14,558 nt of DNA from Sulfurimonas sp. (GTDB lineage: Bacteria > Campylobacterota > Campylobacteria > Campylobacterales > Sulfurimonadaceae): NCBI GenBank assembly GCA_030646745.1, contig JAUSKV010000152.1, positions 1 through 14,558 on the forward strand, read 5' to 3'. The position numbers were made by a program, and so were the translations under genes. The notes beneath the pieces were generated by a model. It was not told the DNA's origin. It saw only the letters and a program-made list of their open reading frames with translations, and searched no databases. Shown here in pieces: positions 1-6,478 of the stretch (positions are counted from its first letter, which is position 1; every line of letters begins with the position of its first letter).

Positions 1-1
1 C

Positions 2-799
2 TACATCGGCGTTTTTAAATATCAGCTTGCAACGGTTTTACTCGCTCTGACCTTGCCGGCATACATAAAAAAGCCATACACTTATGCACCTCTTGCACTG
101 CTTCTTTTAGCACTCAATTTTAATCCTCCGTTGCAGCAAGATGCGCCGCTGAAAATAAAGCTTATTCATACAAATATAACACAAGACAGCAAGTGGATGA
201 GCGAGTTTATGAGTTCTATAATTGAAGAGAATCTTGCCGACATACAAAAAGCGATAGATGAGGGGTATGATGCAGTTGTTCTGCCTGAGGCATGCTTTCC
301 TCTTTACATGAACACACACCCAAGATTAACCGCCACGCTCCAAGGACTCTCCTATGAAATAGCTATCATTGCCGGCACACTTTTAACAGAAAACGGCAAT
401 AATTATAATGTTACGTACGCTTTTGAAAACGGTGAATACACTGTCGCTAAAAAGTTGGTTTTAGTCCCTTTTGGGGAGTATATTCCACTTCCAAAGTTTG
501 CAAAAGAAATTGTGAATGACTACTTTTTTGCCGGACTGGCAGACTTTTGTATAGCAACAGAACCAACCGATTTTATGATAAAAGGTGTCAAATTCAGAAA
601 TGCCATCTGTTATGAAGCCACATGTCAAGAGATATACGAAGGGGATGTGAAATTTGTAGTTGCCTCTAGCAACAATGCATGGTTCGCACCCTCGATAGAG
701 CCAACAGTGCAGAAGCTTCTTATGAGATTTTATGCAAGAAAAAACGGTGTCACAATTTACCACTCTGCCAACTATGAGGGAACGGGAATAATTCATTGA
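2..799 (+). CDS. lnt: Apolipoprotein N-acyltransferase, C-terminal part (5' end outside window)
   Basis: Inner-membrane enzyme that adds the third acyl chain to the N-terminal cysteine of lipoproteins. The frame is open from base 2, so the start lies upstream; the TTG at 53 is an internal codon. The visible part begins with hydrophobic membrane segments (about bases 14-115) followed by the periplasmic nitrilase-fold domain. The expected Glu-Lys-Cys triad is present: Glu in VLPEA (codon 287-289), Lys five residues before the Pro of VPFGEY (codon 452-454) and Cys in ICYE (codon 608-610). The typical SNNAWF and YHSAN stretches follow. The protein stops soon after the nitrilase core, without the extra C-terminal membrane helix of E. 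coli Lnt. Its stop codon (797-799) overlaps the end of an intergenic inverted-repeat element, so the tail could be element-derived or could simply be the short form of this lineage. Confidence 0.93.
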   Translation, partial: YIGVFKYQLATVLLALTLPAYIKKPYTYAPLALLLLALNFNPPLQQDAPLKIKLIHTNITQDSKWMSEFMSSIIEENLADIQKAIDEGYDAVVLPEACFPLYMNTHPRLTATLQGLSYEIAIIAGTLLTENGNNYNVTYAFENGEYTVAKKLVLVPFGEYIPLPKFAKEIVNDYFFAGLADFCIATEPTDFMIKGVKFRNAICYEATCQEIYEGDVKFVVASSNNAWFAPSIEPTVQKLLMRFYARKNGVTIYHSANYEGTGIIH

Positions 800-911
800 T
801 GTTACACATCTAAACGGACGCGTCCGTTTAGATGGCAGGGACAATTTGTCCCTACAACCCCCTAAAGCTACGAAAAACTCCGTTTTTCGAGAATAAAAAG
901 TGTGTAACATC
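798..911 (+). repeat. Structured dispersed element, copy 1, with terminal inverted repeats
   Basis: A 114-bp intergenic element. Its ends are perfect 11-bp inverted repeats, GATGTTACACA (798-808) and TGTGTAACATC (901-911). Inside, in order: a perfect 28-bp palindrome (807-834) centred on GGACGCGTCC; a hairpin AGGGACA-ATT-TGTCCCT (837-853); the core ACAACCCCCTAAAGCTACGA (854-873); and a third hairpin CGAAAAAC-TCC-GTTTTTCG (871-889). Copies 2 and 3 share the core and the order of parts. The left end shares two bases with the lnt stop codon. There is no coding capacity. It may be a MITE/REP-like mobile palindrome or a 3'-UTR RNA fold. Confidence 0.8.
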
Positions 912-947
912 GCTTAGATAAGTAATTTTCGGGTAACCTCTTTTTGA

Positions 948-953
948 TATAAT
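948..953 (+). promoter_or_regulatory. Candidate -10 box for the ppk operon
   Basis: TATAAT preceded by TTTTTGA, 33 bases ahead of the ppk ATG and just outside repeat copy 1. No convincing -35 is visible, which is common in Campylobacterota sigma-70 promoters. A possible ribosome site, AGGAAAA, starts at 972, ahead of the ATG at 986. Confidence 0.5.
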
Positions 954-985
954 CATAAAAATATCAAAATCAGGAAAAGTCCTAA

Positions 986-3079
986 ATGATTAATCTCAAA
1001 AATCCAAATCTTTATAATAACCGTGAACTCTCATGGCTTCACTTCAACACGAGAGTTTTAATGCAAGCGCAAGACGCTTCGCTTCCACCGCTTGAAAGAC
1101 TTAAGTTTTTAGCAATTTACGGGACCAACTTAGATGAGTTCTACATGATTCGTGTCGCCGGACTTAAAAAGCTTTTTTCGGCTGGAATTATTGTCTCAGG
1201 TGCAGATAGACTCACGCCGCTGCAGCAGCTCATAGAAATTAGAAACTATATCAGAACTGAGCAGATACGTGTAGAGGAGTGCCTCAAAGAAGTTCTTAGC
1301 AAACTTGAGACAGAAGGTTTACATGTAAAATCGCATGCCGACCTCAGCCTAGAAGAAAAAATTCACCTCAATAAATTTTTTAAAGAGAATATCTATCCGG
1401 TCATTACGCCCATTGCCATTGATGTTACCCACCCATTTCCGCACCTCAACAATCTCAGCTTCGGTATTATTGTCAAACTCTTCGACAATGACGATACCTC
1501 CGTAGAGAGATTTGGGATTATTCGTGTTCCACGGGTTATCAATCGCTTTGTTGAACTGGGTAACAGTACCTATATTCTTGTTGAGACTCTTGTTGCAGAG
1601 CATGTTGCAGACCTTTTTCCAGGATACTCTCTCATCAAATTTGCCGCTTTTCGAGTAACAAGAAATGCCGACCTTGAGATAGAAGATGAAGAGGCGGATG
1701 ATTTTATGGAGATTCTTGAAGAGGGACTAAAACTTCGTCGCAAAGGAGCCATGGTTAGGCTTGAAATTGGGAGTCGAGGGGACGAGGAGATTATAAACTT
1801 TTTTAACCACCACACAAATGTTTACAAAGATGATATATATAAAAGCAGCACATTTTTAAATCTCTCAAGCCTTTGGCAGATAGTAGGAAATAAGAGTTTT
1901 GCACACCTTTTAGCTGCTCCCTACATGCCAAGAGTATTACCTCCGCTTGATGATGAGGATATTTTTACAACACTAGACAAGCAGGATATTCTGCTTTTTC
2001 ACCCCTATGAGAGTTTTGAACCAATTGTAAAATTTATTCAGAATGCTTCAAAAGACCCTGAAGTGGTCTCTATAAAGATGACACTTTACCGCTCAGGTAC
2101 AAACTCTCCGATAGTGCAAGCGCTCATAAATGCAAGTGAATCCGGCAAACAAGTTACGGTTATGGTTGAGTTAAAAGCGAGATTTGATGAGGAGAACAAC
2201 CTCATCTGGGCAAGAGCGCTTGAGCAGTCCGGAGCCCATGTAATCTATGGAATTAAAGGTTTTAAAGTACATGCCAAAGCAGCTCTAATCACGCGCAGAA
2301 CAAATGGCTCACTGAAGCAATATGCCCATCTGGCAACCGGAAACTACAACCCGGCAACTTCTAAAATATATACCGACATGAGCTACTTTACTAGCAAAGA
2401 TGAAATTACAAACGATTTAACTCGGTTTTTTCACTTCTTAACAGGCTTTAGTAAAAAAGGGTTTCTCGATGAGCTTTACATGGCACCGACACAGATAAAA
2501 CCAAAAATTCTCTCTCTTATTGAGAATGAAACCAAAATGGGTAAAGAGGGAAGGATTATTGCAAAAGTAAACTCGCTTGTCGATGAAAATGTTATTCGTG
2601 CACTCTATAAAGCAAGTCAAGAAGGGGTAAAAATAGACCTGATAGTTCGCGGAATCTGCTGCTTAAAACCGGCTGTAGAGGGAGTGAGTGAAAATATCAG
2701 AGTTATTTCTATAGTAGGAAAATATTTAGAACATTCAAGAGCCTTCTATTTTAAAAACGATGTTACACAAGTTTACATCTCTTCAGCGGATTGGATGCCT
2801 AGAAACTTAGAAAAAAGAGTGGAGCTTTTAACCGGAATAAAAGATGAAGCAGCCAAAGAAAAAATAATTCAATACTTAAGACTTCAATGTTCAGACAATA
2901 TGCTCTCCCATGAACTGCAAAAGGACGGCTCTTATGTTAAAATAAAAAAAGAAGATGCTAAAGCCATAAACAATCATAAAATGTTGGAAGATTTTGTAAC
3001 CCGTATTGCAAAAGCCACCAAAAATGATTCATCGGCGGAGAGTGCACTTCTTGCAAGTAAACTTTATAGTGAGAGTTAA
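986..3079 (+). CDS. ppk: Polyphosphate kinase 1
   Basis: Reversibly makes long-chain polyphosphate from the gamma phosphate of ATP. At 697 residues it has the usual PPK1 length. The N-terminal region opens with NRELSWLHFN (12-21), typical of PPK1, followed by the head domain and two phospholipase-D-like C-terminal domains. The autophosphorylated histidine is H429 in KVHAKAAL, and the second conserved histidine is H583 in LEHSRAFYF. Other conserved blocks are KMTLYRSG (364-371) and ARFDEENN (398-405). The ATG at 986 has an AGGAAAA ribosome site upstream. The gamma-carbonic-anhydrase-like gene starts two bases after the stop, so the two are probably co-transcribed. No truncation or missing key residue is seen. 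Confidence 0.97.
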   Translation: MINLKNPNLYNNRELSWLHFNTRVLMQAQDASLPPLERLKFLAIYGTNLDEFYMIRVAGLKKLFSAGIIVSGADRLTPLQQLIEIRNYIRTEQIRVEECLKEVLSKLETEGLHVKSHADLSLEEKIHLNKFFKENIYPVITPIAIDVTHPFPHLNNLSFGIIVKLFDNDDTSVERFGIIRVPRVINRFVELGNSTYILVETLVAEHVADLFPGYSLIKFAAFRVTRNADLEIEDEEADDFMEILEEGLKLRRKGAMVRLEIGSRGDEEIINFFNHHTNVYKDDIYKSSTFLNLSSLWQIVGNKSFAHLLAAPYMPRVLPPLDDEDIFTTLDKQDILLFHPYESFEPIVKFIQNASKDPEVVSIKMTLYRSGTNSPIVQALINASESGKQVTVMVELKARFDEENNLIWARALEQSGAHVIYGIKGFKVHAKAALITRRTNGSLKQYAHLATGNYNPATSKIYTDMSYFTSKDEITNDLTRFFHFLTGFSKKGFLDELYMAPTQIKPKILSLIENETKMGKEGRIIAKVNSLVDENVIRALYKASQEGVKIDLIVRGICCLKPAVEGVSENIRVISIVGKYLEHSRAFYFKNDVTQVYISSADWMPRNLEKRVELLTGIKDEAAKEKIIQYLRLQCSDNMLSHELQKDGSYVKIKKEDAKAINNHKMLEDFVTRIAKATKNDSSAESALLASKLYSES

Positions 3080-3081
3080 AA

Positions 3082-3609
3082 ATGATACATAAATTTAAAG
3101 AGAGTTTGCCACAACTTGGGAGTAATTCTTGGGTTGCCGCTTCTGCCGATATAATTGGCGATGTGACATGCGGAGCTGATTGTTCTATCTGGTTTGGCTG
3201 TGTTGTGAGAGGTGATGTTCACTACATAAAAATAGGTAGTCGTGTAAATATTCAGGATTTGAGTATGGTACATGTAACCCACTACAAAAAAGCGGACAAG
3301 AGTGACGGAAACCCTACAATTATCGGCGACGATGTAACAATCGGACATAGGGTTATGTTACATGGTTGTACAATAGAAGATGCTTGTCTCATCGGCATGA
3401 GTGCGACAATCCTTGATGGTGCGGTGATTGGAAAAGAGTCGATTGTGGGAGCCGGTGCGCTTGTAACGAAGGGCAAAATATTTCCGCCTCGCTCACTCAT
3501 CATGGGAAGCCCCGCAAAAGTCGTAAGAGAATTGAGCGATGAAGAAGTTAAAGAGCTTTATGCCTCTGCTCACAGATATGTAGAGTTTAAAAAAGAGTAC
3601 CAAGAGTAA
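3082..3609 (+). CDS. Gamma-carbonic-anhydrase-like left-handed beta-helix protein (YrdA/PaaY type)
   Basis: A 175-residue trimer-forming hexapeptide-repeat protein of the gamma carbonic anhydrase superfamily. Turns of the left-handed beta helix run from about residue 15 to 145, with repeats such as IIGDDVTIG and AVIGKESIVGAGALV. The three zinc-ligand positions of the family are met by a histidine in VHVTH (H64 or H67), H89 in IGHRVMLHGC and H94. The C-terminal helix (SDEEVKELYASAHRYVEFKKEY) packs against the helix in family structures. Many members show no measurable carbonic anhydrase activity, so the reaction is not certain here. The start lies two bases after the ppk stop, and its ribosome site is inside the ppk end (GAGAG). 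It faces the thioredoxin-like gene with a single base between the two stops. Confidence 0.9.
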   Translation: MIHKFKESLPQLGSNSWVAASADIIGDVTCGADCSIWFGCVVRGDVHYIKIGSRVNIQDLSMVHVTHYKKADKSDGNPTIIGDDVTIGHRVMLHGCTIEDACLIGMSATILDGAVIGKESIVGAGALVTKGKIFPPRSLIMGSPAKVVRELSDEEVKELYASAHRYVEFKKEYQE

Positions 3610-3610
3610 A

Positions 3611-3991
3611 TTATAGACTATCTAACAACTCCCTTTTTGTAAAATTTCCGGAGAGTGGAGTTTGCAAATAGGATTCATCATCTTTTGATACAAAAAAGAT
3701 GGCAGGAAATTGTTGGGTATAAAAGAGTTCAATAGGATAGCTATTGTTCTCCTCAAAAAAAACTGCCACGGGTAAATATTTTTGATTCACCTTCTCTTGT
3801 ACCTCTTTGTCGGCAAAAATATCACTGAAAACAGTCTTGCATCTTATACAATCTCTTTTCAGGAGTAAAAGCAGAATTTCCTTCTGCTCTTTTTTTGCCT
3901 GCATAAGCACTTTGTCAAAATCATTTTGCCACACTATGTAATCACAAAAAGCTATAGAACAGAATATTATCAAGCTAAAAAAGATTTTCAT
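3611..3991 (-). CDS. Small secreted thioredoxin-fold protein
   Basis: A 126-residue protein with an N-terminal hydrophobic signal segment (residues 1-16, after MK) that should send it to the periplasm. Cys16 is not in a good lipobox (Phe at -1), so a lipoprotein is unlikely. The mature part has a thioredoxin-like layout: a strand ILLLLLK, the redox motif C48-I-R-C51, the strand LPVAVFF, and the cis-proline site QFPAIFF (Pro96). It lacks the WCGPC active site of classical thioredoxin and matches the short 'thioredoxin-related' periplasmic proteins (SoxW or DUF255-like folds). Its substrate is unknown. It is convergent with the preceding gene, with one base between stops, so no room exists for a separate terminator. 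Confidence 0.78.
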   Translation of the reverse strand: MKIFFSLIIFCSIAFCDYIVWQNDFDKVLMQAKKEQKEILLLLLKRDCIRCKTVFSDIFADKEVQEKVNQKYLPVAVFFEENNSYPIELFYTQQFPAIFFVSKDDESYLQTPLSGNFTKRELLDSL

Positions 3992-4170
3992 TTAGACTTC
4001 CATTACTTGTTTTATGTCATTTACAAAAACTAATGTTACTAGAACAAACCTTAGTTATAAGTAATTTAACCTGCTAATTCTACGGTTCATCTAGCACTTA
4101 TTACTCAACCATTTTATTCAATAATTCTTTATTTAATTCAAGCTTTTAGGAATTGTATTTATATAGATAG
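3992..4170. other. Gene-poor AT-rich stretch; a short in-frame tail only
   Basis: No ORF of useful size starts here. On the minus strand, bases 4145-4101 read KLELNKELLNKMVE followed by TAA, with a stop immediately upstream. The composition resembles the C-terminal tail of a real protein, but 14 residues cannot be assigned. Together with the next two entries this looks like a degraded locus. Confidence 0.3.
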
Positions 4171-4332
4171 TTTCACAACTTTGGCTTAGAGTTTGTCGGG
4201 AACATAGGGTTTCCAGACTTTTCTTTAAAACAAAACAATACACCATTTATCGTTGAAGCTGCCAGTGTTAATAAGAGGAAGAATGAGAGACCTCAGGAGT
4301 GGGAAGCTTTTGAAAAAAAAGTCATTTCTTGA
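4171..4332 (+). pseudogene. Orphan coding fragment resembling a PD-(D/E)XK-type nuclease core
   Basis: An open frame of 53 codons between an in-frame TAG (4168-4170) and TGA (4330-4332), with no credible start codon or ribosome site. The translation has protein-like composition, unlike the flanks. It contains GNIGFPDFSL (10-19) and, ten residues later, PFIVEAAS (25-32). A 'PDF...(F/Y)-x-VEA' arrangement is typical of the PD-(D/E)XK superfamily, here with Asp16 and Glu29; the lysine of the E-x-K half is replaced by Ala. The end, RPQEWEAFEKKV, looks helical and is cut off abruptly. It is best read as an internal fragment of a decayed gene. The family assignment is by motif memory only. Confidence 0.45.
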
Positions 4333-4339
4333 CCCTATT

Positions 4340-4453
4340 CTAAATAAGTTCTTGCTTTTTTTCATCATACTTACAAGGAAACCTATGCGAAAAATTAAAC
4401 CCTTGCTTCTTAATATTCTTATACTCTTCTACCCACAAATAAACCAGTTCCAT
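4340..4453 (-). pseudogene. Truncated N-terminus resembling a defence-associated AAA-family ATPase
   Basis: On the minus strand an ATG at 4453 opens a 37-codon frame beginning MELVYLWVEEYKNIKKQG, then FNFS and FPCKYD, ending at TAG (4340-4342). This opening closely resembles what I remember of AAA ATPases found with restriction and other defence systems (LVYLWxExYKNIxNQGFNFS), where a short beta strand and the YKNI stretch precede the Walker A region. Here the frame stops before any Walker A motif, so it cannot be an active ATPase. The same frame is open upstream to 4585 without obvious similarity. It lies back to back with the nuclease-like fragment on the other strand, which suggests a deleted, scrambled defence locus. 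Confidence 0.5.
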
Positions 4454-4521
4454 TTTTTTGCAATTTTTCAATTTACAAAAACCACTACGAACAGAGCCAA
4501 AAAAAGTGTACACTTCTCTCA

Positions 4522-4527
4522 TATAAT
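4522..4527 (+). promoter_or_regulatory. Candidate -10 box for the small ORF-photolyase pair
   Basis: TATAAT at 24 bases before the TTG start of the small ORF. An 8-bp palindrome GTGTACAC (4506-4513) sits in the spacer region just upstream and could be an operator or chance. No clear -35 is seen. Confidence 0.45.
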
Positions 4528-4550
4528 CTGAGTGAGATGAAGGAAAATAC

Positions 4551-4694
4551 TTGAACATAGCAGTTTCAGCGTTTCTTTTAGACAAATCGTATGAGAAGCT
4601 TCACAAAATCTCAAAAGAAAAACTCAGTGGCATCATCTTCAAATCCCGCTCTTCAAGTTGTGACATTGGAAGTGCCAAAGCGTACTTAGAGTGA
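4551..4694 (+). CDS. Small 47-residue protein translationally linked to photolyase
   Basis: An unrecognised small ORF. A TTG start at 4551 is preceded by a good ribosome site (GAAGGA, 4539-4544, six bases away) and a TATAAT box. The product begins NIAVSAFLLDKSYEKLHKIS, has a basic middle (KEKLSGIIFKSRSS) and ends AKAYLE. There is no signal peptide or membrane helix. Its TGA stop (4692-4694) overlaps the photolyase GTG start (4691-4693) as GTGA, an arrangement typical of translational coupling. It may be a leader-like small protein, or the tail of a decayed upstream gene that now drives photolyase translation. A codon-level conservation test would separate these. Confidence 0.5.
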   Translation: MNIAVSAFLLDKSYEKLHKISKEKLSGIIFKSRSSSCDIGSAKAYLE

Positions 4695-6052
4695 AAAGAA
4701 TTCTTTGGTTTAGAAGAGATTTGAGAGTGGAGGATAATCCGCTTCTCTCTCTTGGTGATGAGGTGTTGCCGATATTTATTTTCGATACAAACATTTTGAA
4801 CAAACTCCAAAAAGAGGATAAAAGAGTCTCCTTTATCTTTCATTATGTTTACAAACTCAAACAGGATTTGTCGGCGTGTGGATTGGATCTTAAAATATTT
4901 TATGCTTCGCCACAAGATGTTTTTGAATATTTAATTCCGCAAGGTATGGATGAAGTCGTGGCATCTGGAGATTATGACAGCTATGCCAAAGAGCGCGACT
5001 TGCAAATATCTCACAAAATCCACTTTCGTTACATCCAAGATACCTATATTTTTAAGCCTTATGAGGTTCTCAAAGAGGACAAAACACCCTATTTGGTTTT
5101 TACGCCCTTTTATAAAAAAGCAAGAGTGATTTTAAATAGTAAAAAGAGTGAAGAGTTGAAAATGGCTCACAATAGACTTATGGATGAAGATTATAAAGCA
5201 ATTACAAAGATAGATGCAAAGGGAGTTGTAACAAAACTGCCTCTTTCTTTAGAGAGTTTGGGATTTCTAAAACAGAAAGTTGGTATTATAAATCCACATG
5301 CCAAGCTTGAGAAGTTCAAACAAAACTGTAACAAATATAAGCAGATGCGAGACTTTTTGTATGAGGATGTCGGCTCCAATCTGAGTGTAGATTTGCGCTT
5401 TGGAACGCTATCGACAAGGGCAGTTTTGCGATATGTTTTGAGTCTTAAAGGTTTCGATGTTGAGCCGTTTATACGACAACTTATCTTTAGAGATTTTTAT
5501 GCGTATCTTCTTTTTCACATGCCAAGAGTAGAGAACAAAAACTACAAATACAGCTTTAACGGCATAGAAGATAGAGAAAAATATGAAATTTTTTGCAAGG
5601 GACAAACAGGTGTTCCCATAGTAGATGCAGGAGTTCGAGAATTGATACAAACAGGGCAGATGCACAATCGCGTGCGCATGGTCGCTGCCTCATTTTTTAC
5701 CAAAGATTTGCTTCTGCCTTGGCAGTGGGGAGAACAGTTTTTTGCGCAACACTTGCTCGATTTTGACAAGGCTTCGAATGTTCTCTCTTGGCAGTGGAGT
5801 GCAGGAACAGGCGTTGACCCACAGCCCTATTTTAGAGTATTTAATCCCTATTTGCAGAGTAAAAAGTTTGATAAAGATGCGCATTACATTAAACGGTTTT
5901 GTCCTGAGCTATTACATGTAGAAGCCAAATACCTGCATGATGAAAATTACCTTTTGAACAACTCCGTTAAGGATTATCCAAAGCCCATTGTTAACCACAA
6001 AACAGCATCGAAAATAGCGATAGAGTGTTTCAAAAAAGATACATTTTTATAA
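4691..6052 (+). CDS. phr: Deoxyribodipyrimidine photolyase (cryptochrome/photolyase family)
   Basis: Uses FADH- and blue light to split cyclobutane pyrimidine dimers in DNA. At 453 residues it is a normal length for a class I CPD-type photolyase. The N-terminal Rossmann-like antenna domain opens with ILWFRRDLRVEDN (4-16). The C-terminal helical FAD-binding domain carries TGVPIVDAGVREL (306-318), MHNRVRM (324-330) and LSWQWSAGTGVDPQPY (365-380), which hold the FAD- and dimer-contacting residues and tryptophans of the electron-transfer chain. The start is GTG at 4691; no better ATG precedes the RRDLR motif. It overlaps the stop of a small upstream ORF, so translation is probably coupled. Which antenna chromophore it uses cannot be told. 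Confidence 0.94.
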   Translation: MKRILWFRRDLRVEDNPLLSLGDEVLPIFIFDTNILNKLQKEDKRVSFIFHYVYKLKQDLSACGLDLKIFYASPQDVFEYLIPQGMDEVVASGDYDSYAKERDLQISHKIHFRYIQDTYIFKPYEVLKEDKTPYLVFTPFYKKARVILNSKKSEELKMAHNRLMDEDYKAITKIDAKGVVTKLPLSLESLGFLKQKVGIINPHAKLEKFKQNCNKYKQMRDFLYEDVGSNLSVDLRFGTLSTRAVLRYVLSLKGFDVEPFIRQLIFRDFYAYLLFHMPRVENKNYKYSFNGIEDREKYEIFCKGQTGVPIVDAGVRELIQTGQMHNRVRMVAASFFTKDLLLPWQWGEQFFAQHLLDFDKASNVLSWQWSAGTGVDPQPYFRVFNPYLQSKKFDKDAHYIKRFCPELLHVEAKYLHDENYLLNNSVKDYPKPIVNHKTASKIAIECFKKDTFL

Positions 6053-6082
6053 CTTTCACTTTTTTCTCTCTTTTTTCAGAGT

Positions 6083-6111
6083 TAGTTTATTTAAGTTAAA
6101 TATGTTACAAT
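6083..6111 (+). promoter_or_regulatory. Candidate acpP promoter
   Basis: TTAGTT (6083-6088), a 17-base spacer, and an extended -10, TG-T-TACAAT (6103-6111). A second possible -10, TATACT, lies at 6122-6127. The acpP ribosome site AGGAG is at 6135-6139. Confidence 0.4.
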
Positions 6112-6144
6112 TTCGAGATTTTATACTTAAATATAGGAGCTATA

Positions 6145-6372
6145 ATGGCACTTTTAGACGATATCAAAGAAGTAGTAGTTGAGCAATTAAGCGTTAACCC
6201 AGACGAAGTAAAAGAAGATTCAAAGTTCGTAGAAGATTTAGGCGCTGATAGTCTTGATGTTGTTGAATTGGTGATGGCTCTTGAAGAGAAGTTTGACATC
6301 GAAATTCCTGATGATGAAGCGGAAAAAATTCAAACTGTTAGAGATGTAGTTAATTACATAGAAAGTAAGTAA
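6145..6372 (+). CDS. acpP: Acyl carrier protein
   Basis: Carries the growing acyl chain on a phosphopantetheine arm through fatty-acid synthesis in the cytoplasm. The 75-residue acidic four-helix protein has the standard length. The arm attaches to Ser36 in [10 protein letters not shown], the conserved DSL motif at the start of helix II. ATG at 6145 is preceded by AGGAG six bases away. It heads the acpP-fabF-accA block. A strong hairpin terminator follows at once, which fits the usual need to make far more AcpP than FabF. Confidence 0.97.
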   Translation: MALLDDIKEVVVEQLSVNPDEVKEDSKFVEDLGADSLDVVELVMALEEKFDIEIPDDEAEKIQTVRDVVNYIESK

Positions 6373-6380
6373 TTATTTCA

Positions 6381-6419
6381 ATTCTACCTGAGGTCAAGCC
6401 TCGGTAGTAGAATATTTTT
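6381..6419 (+). terminator. Intrinsic terminator after acpP
   Basis: An interrupted stem: ATTCT / ACC / GAGG pairs with CCTC / GGT / AGAAT around a TCAAG loop (6381-6413), followed by a T-run (ATTTTT, to 6419). It lies nine bases after the acpP stop and about 60 bases ahead of the fabF start. It probably acts as a partial terminator within the operon. Confidence 0.7.
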
Positions 6420-6478
6420 AATAGTCAGTTTAGCTGATTTTTAAAAGTGTTTTTATATATTTTATGGAGAATGTTTAT

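Noticed and set aside
461..910. Minus-strand frame of 149 codons across the lnt end and repeat copy 1
   Set aside because: It is antisense to lnt and runs through the inverted-repeat element; no ribosome site or recognisable protein features.
798..911. Complete insertion sequence or CRISPR-related repeat
   Set aside because: Too short to code for a transposase, and the copies are dispersed rather than in a spaced array.
4506..4513. GTGTACAC palindrome as a regulator binding site
   Set aside because: Only 8 bp and seen once; it is mentioned with the promoter but not claimed as an operator.
4253..4531. Plus-strand frame of 92 codons in the gap before the photolyase
   Set aside because: Its translation is low-complexity (runs of F, I, K) and it is antisense to the more protein-like ATPase fragment.
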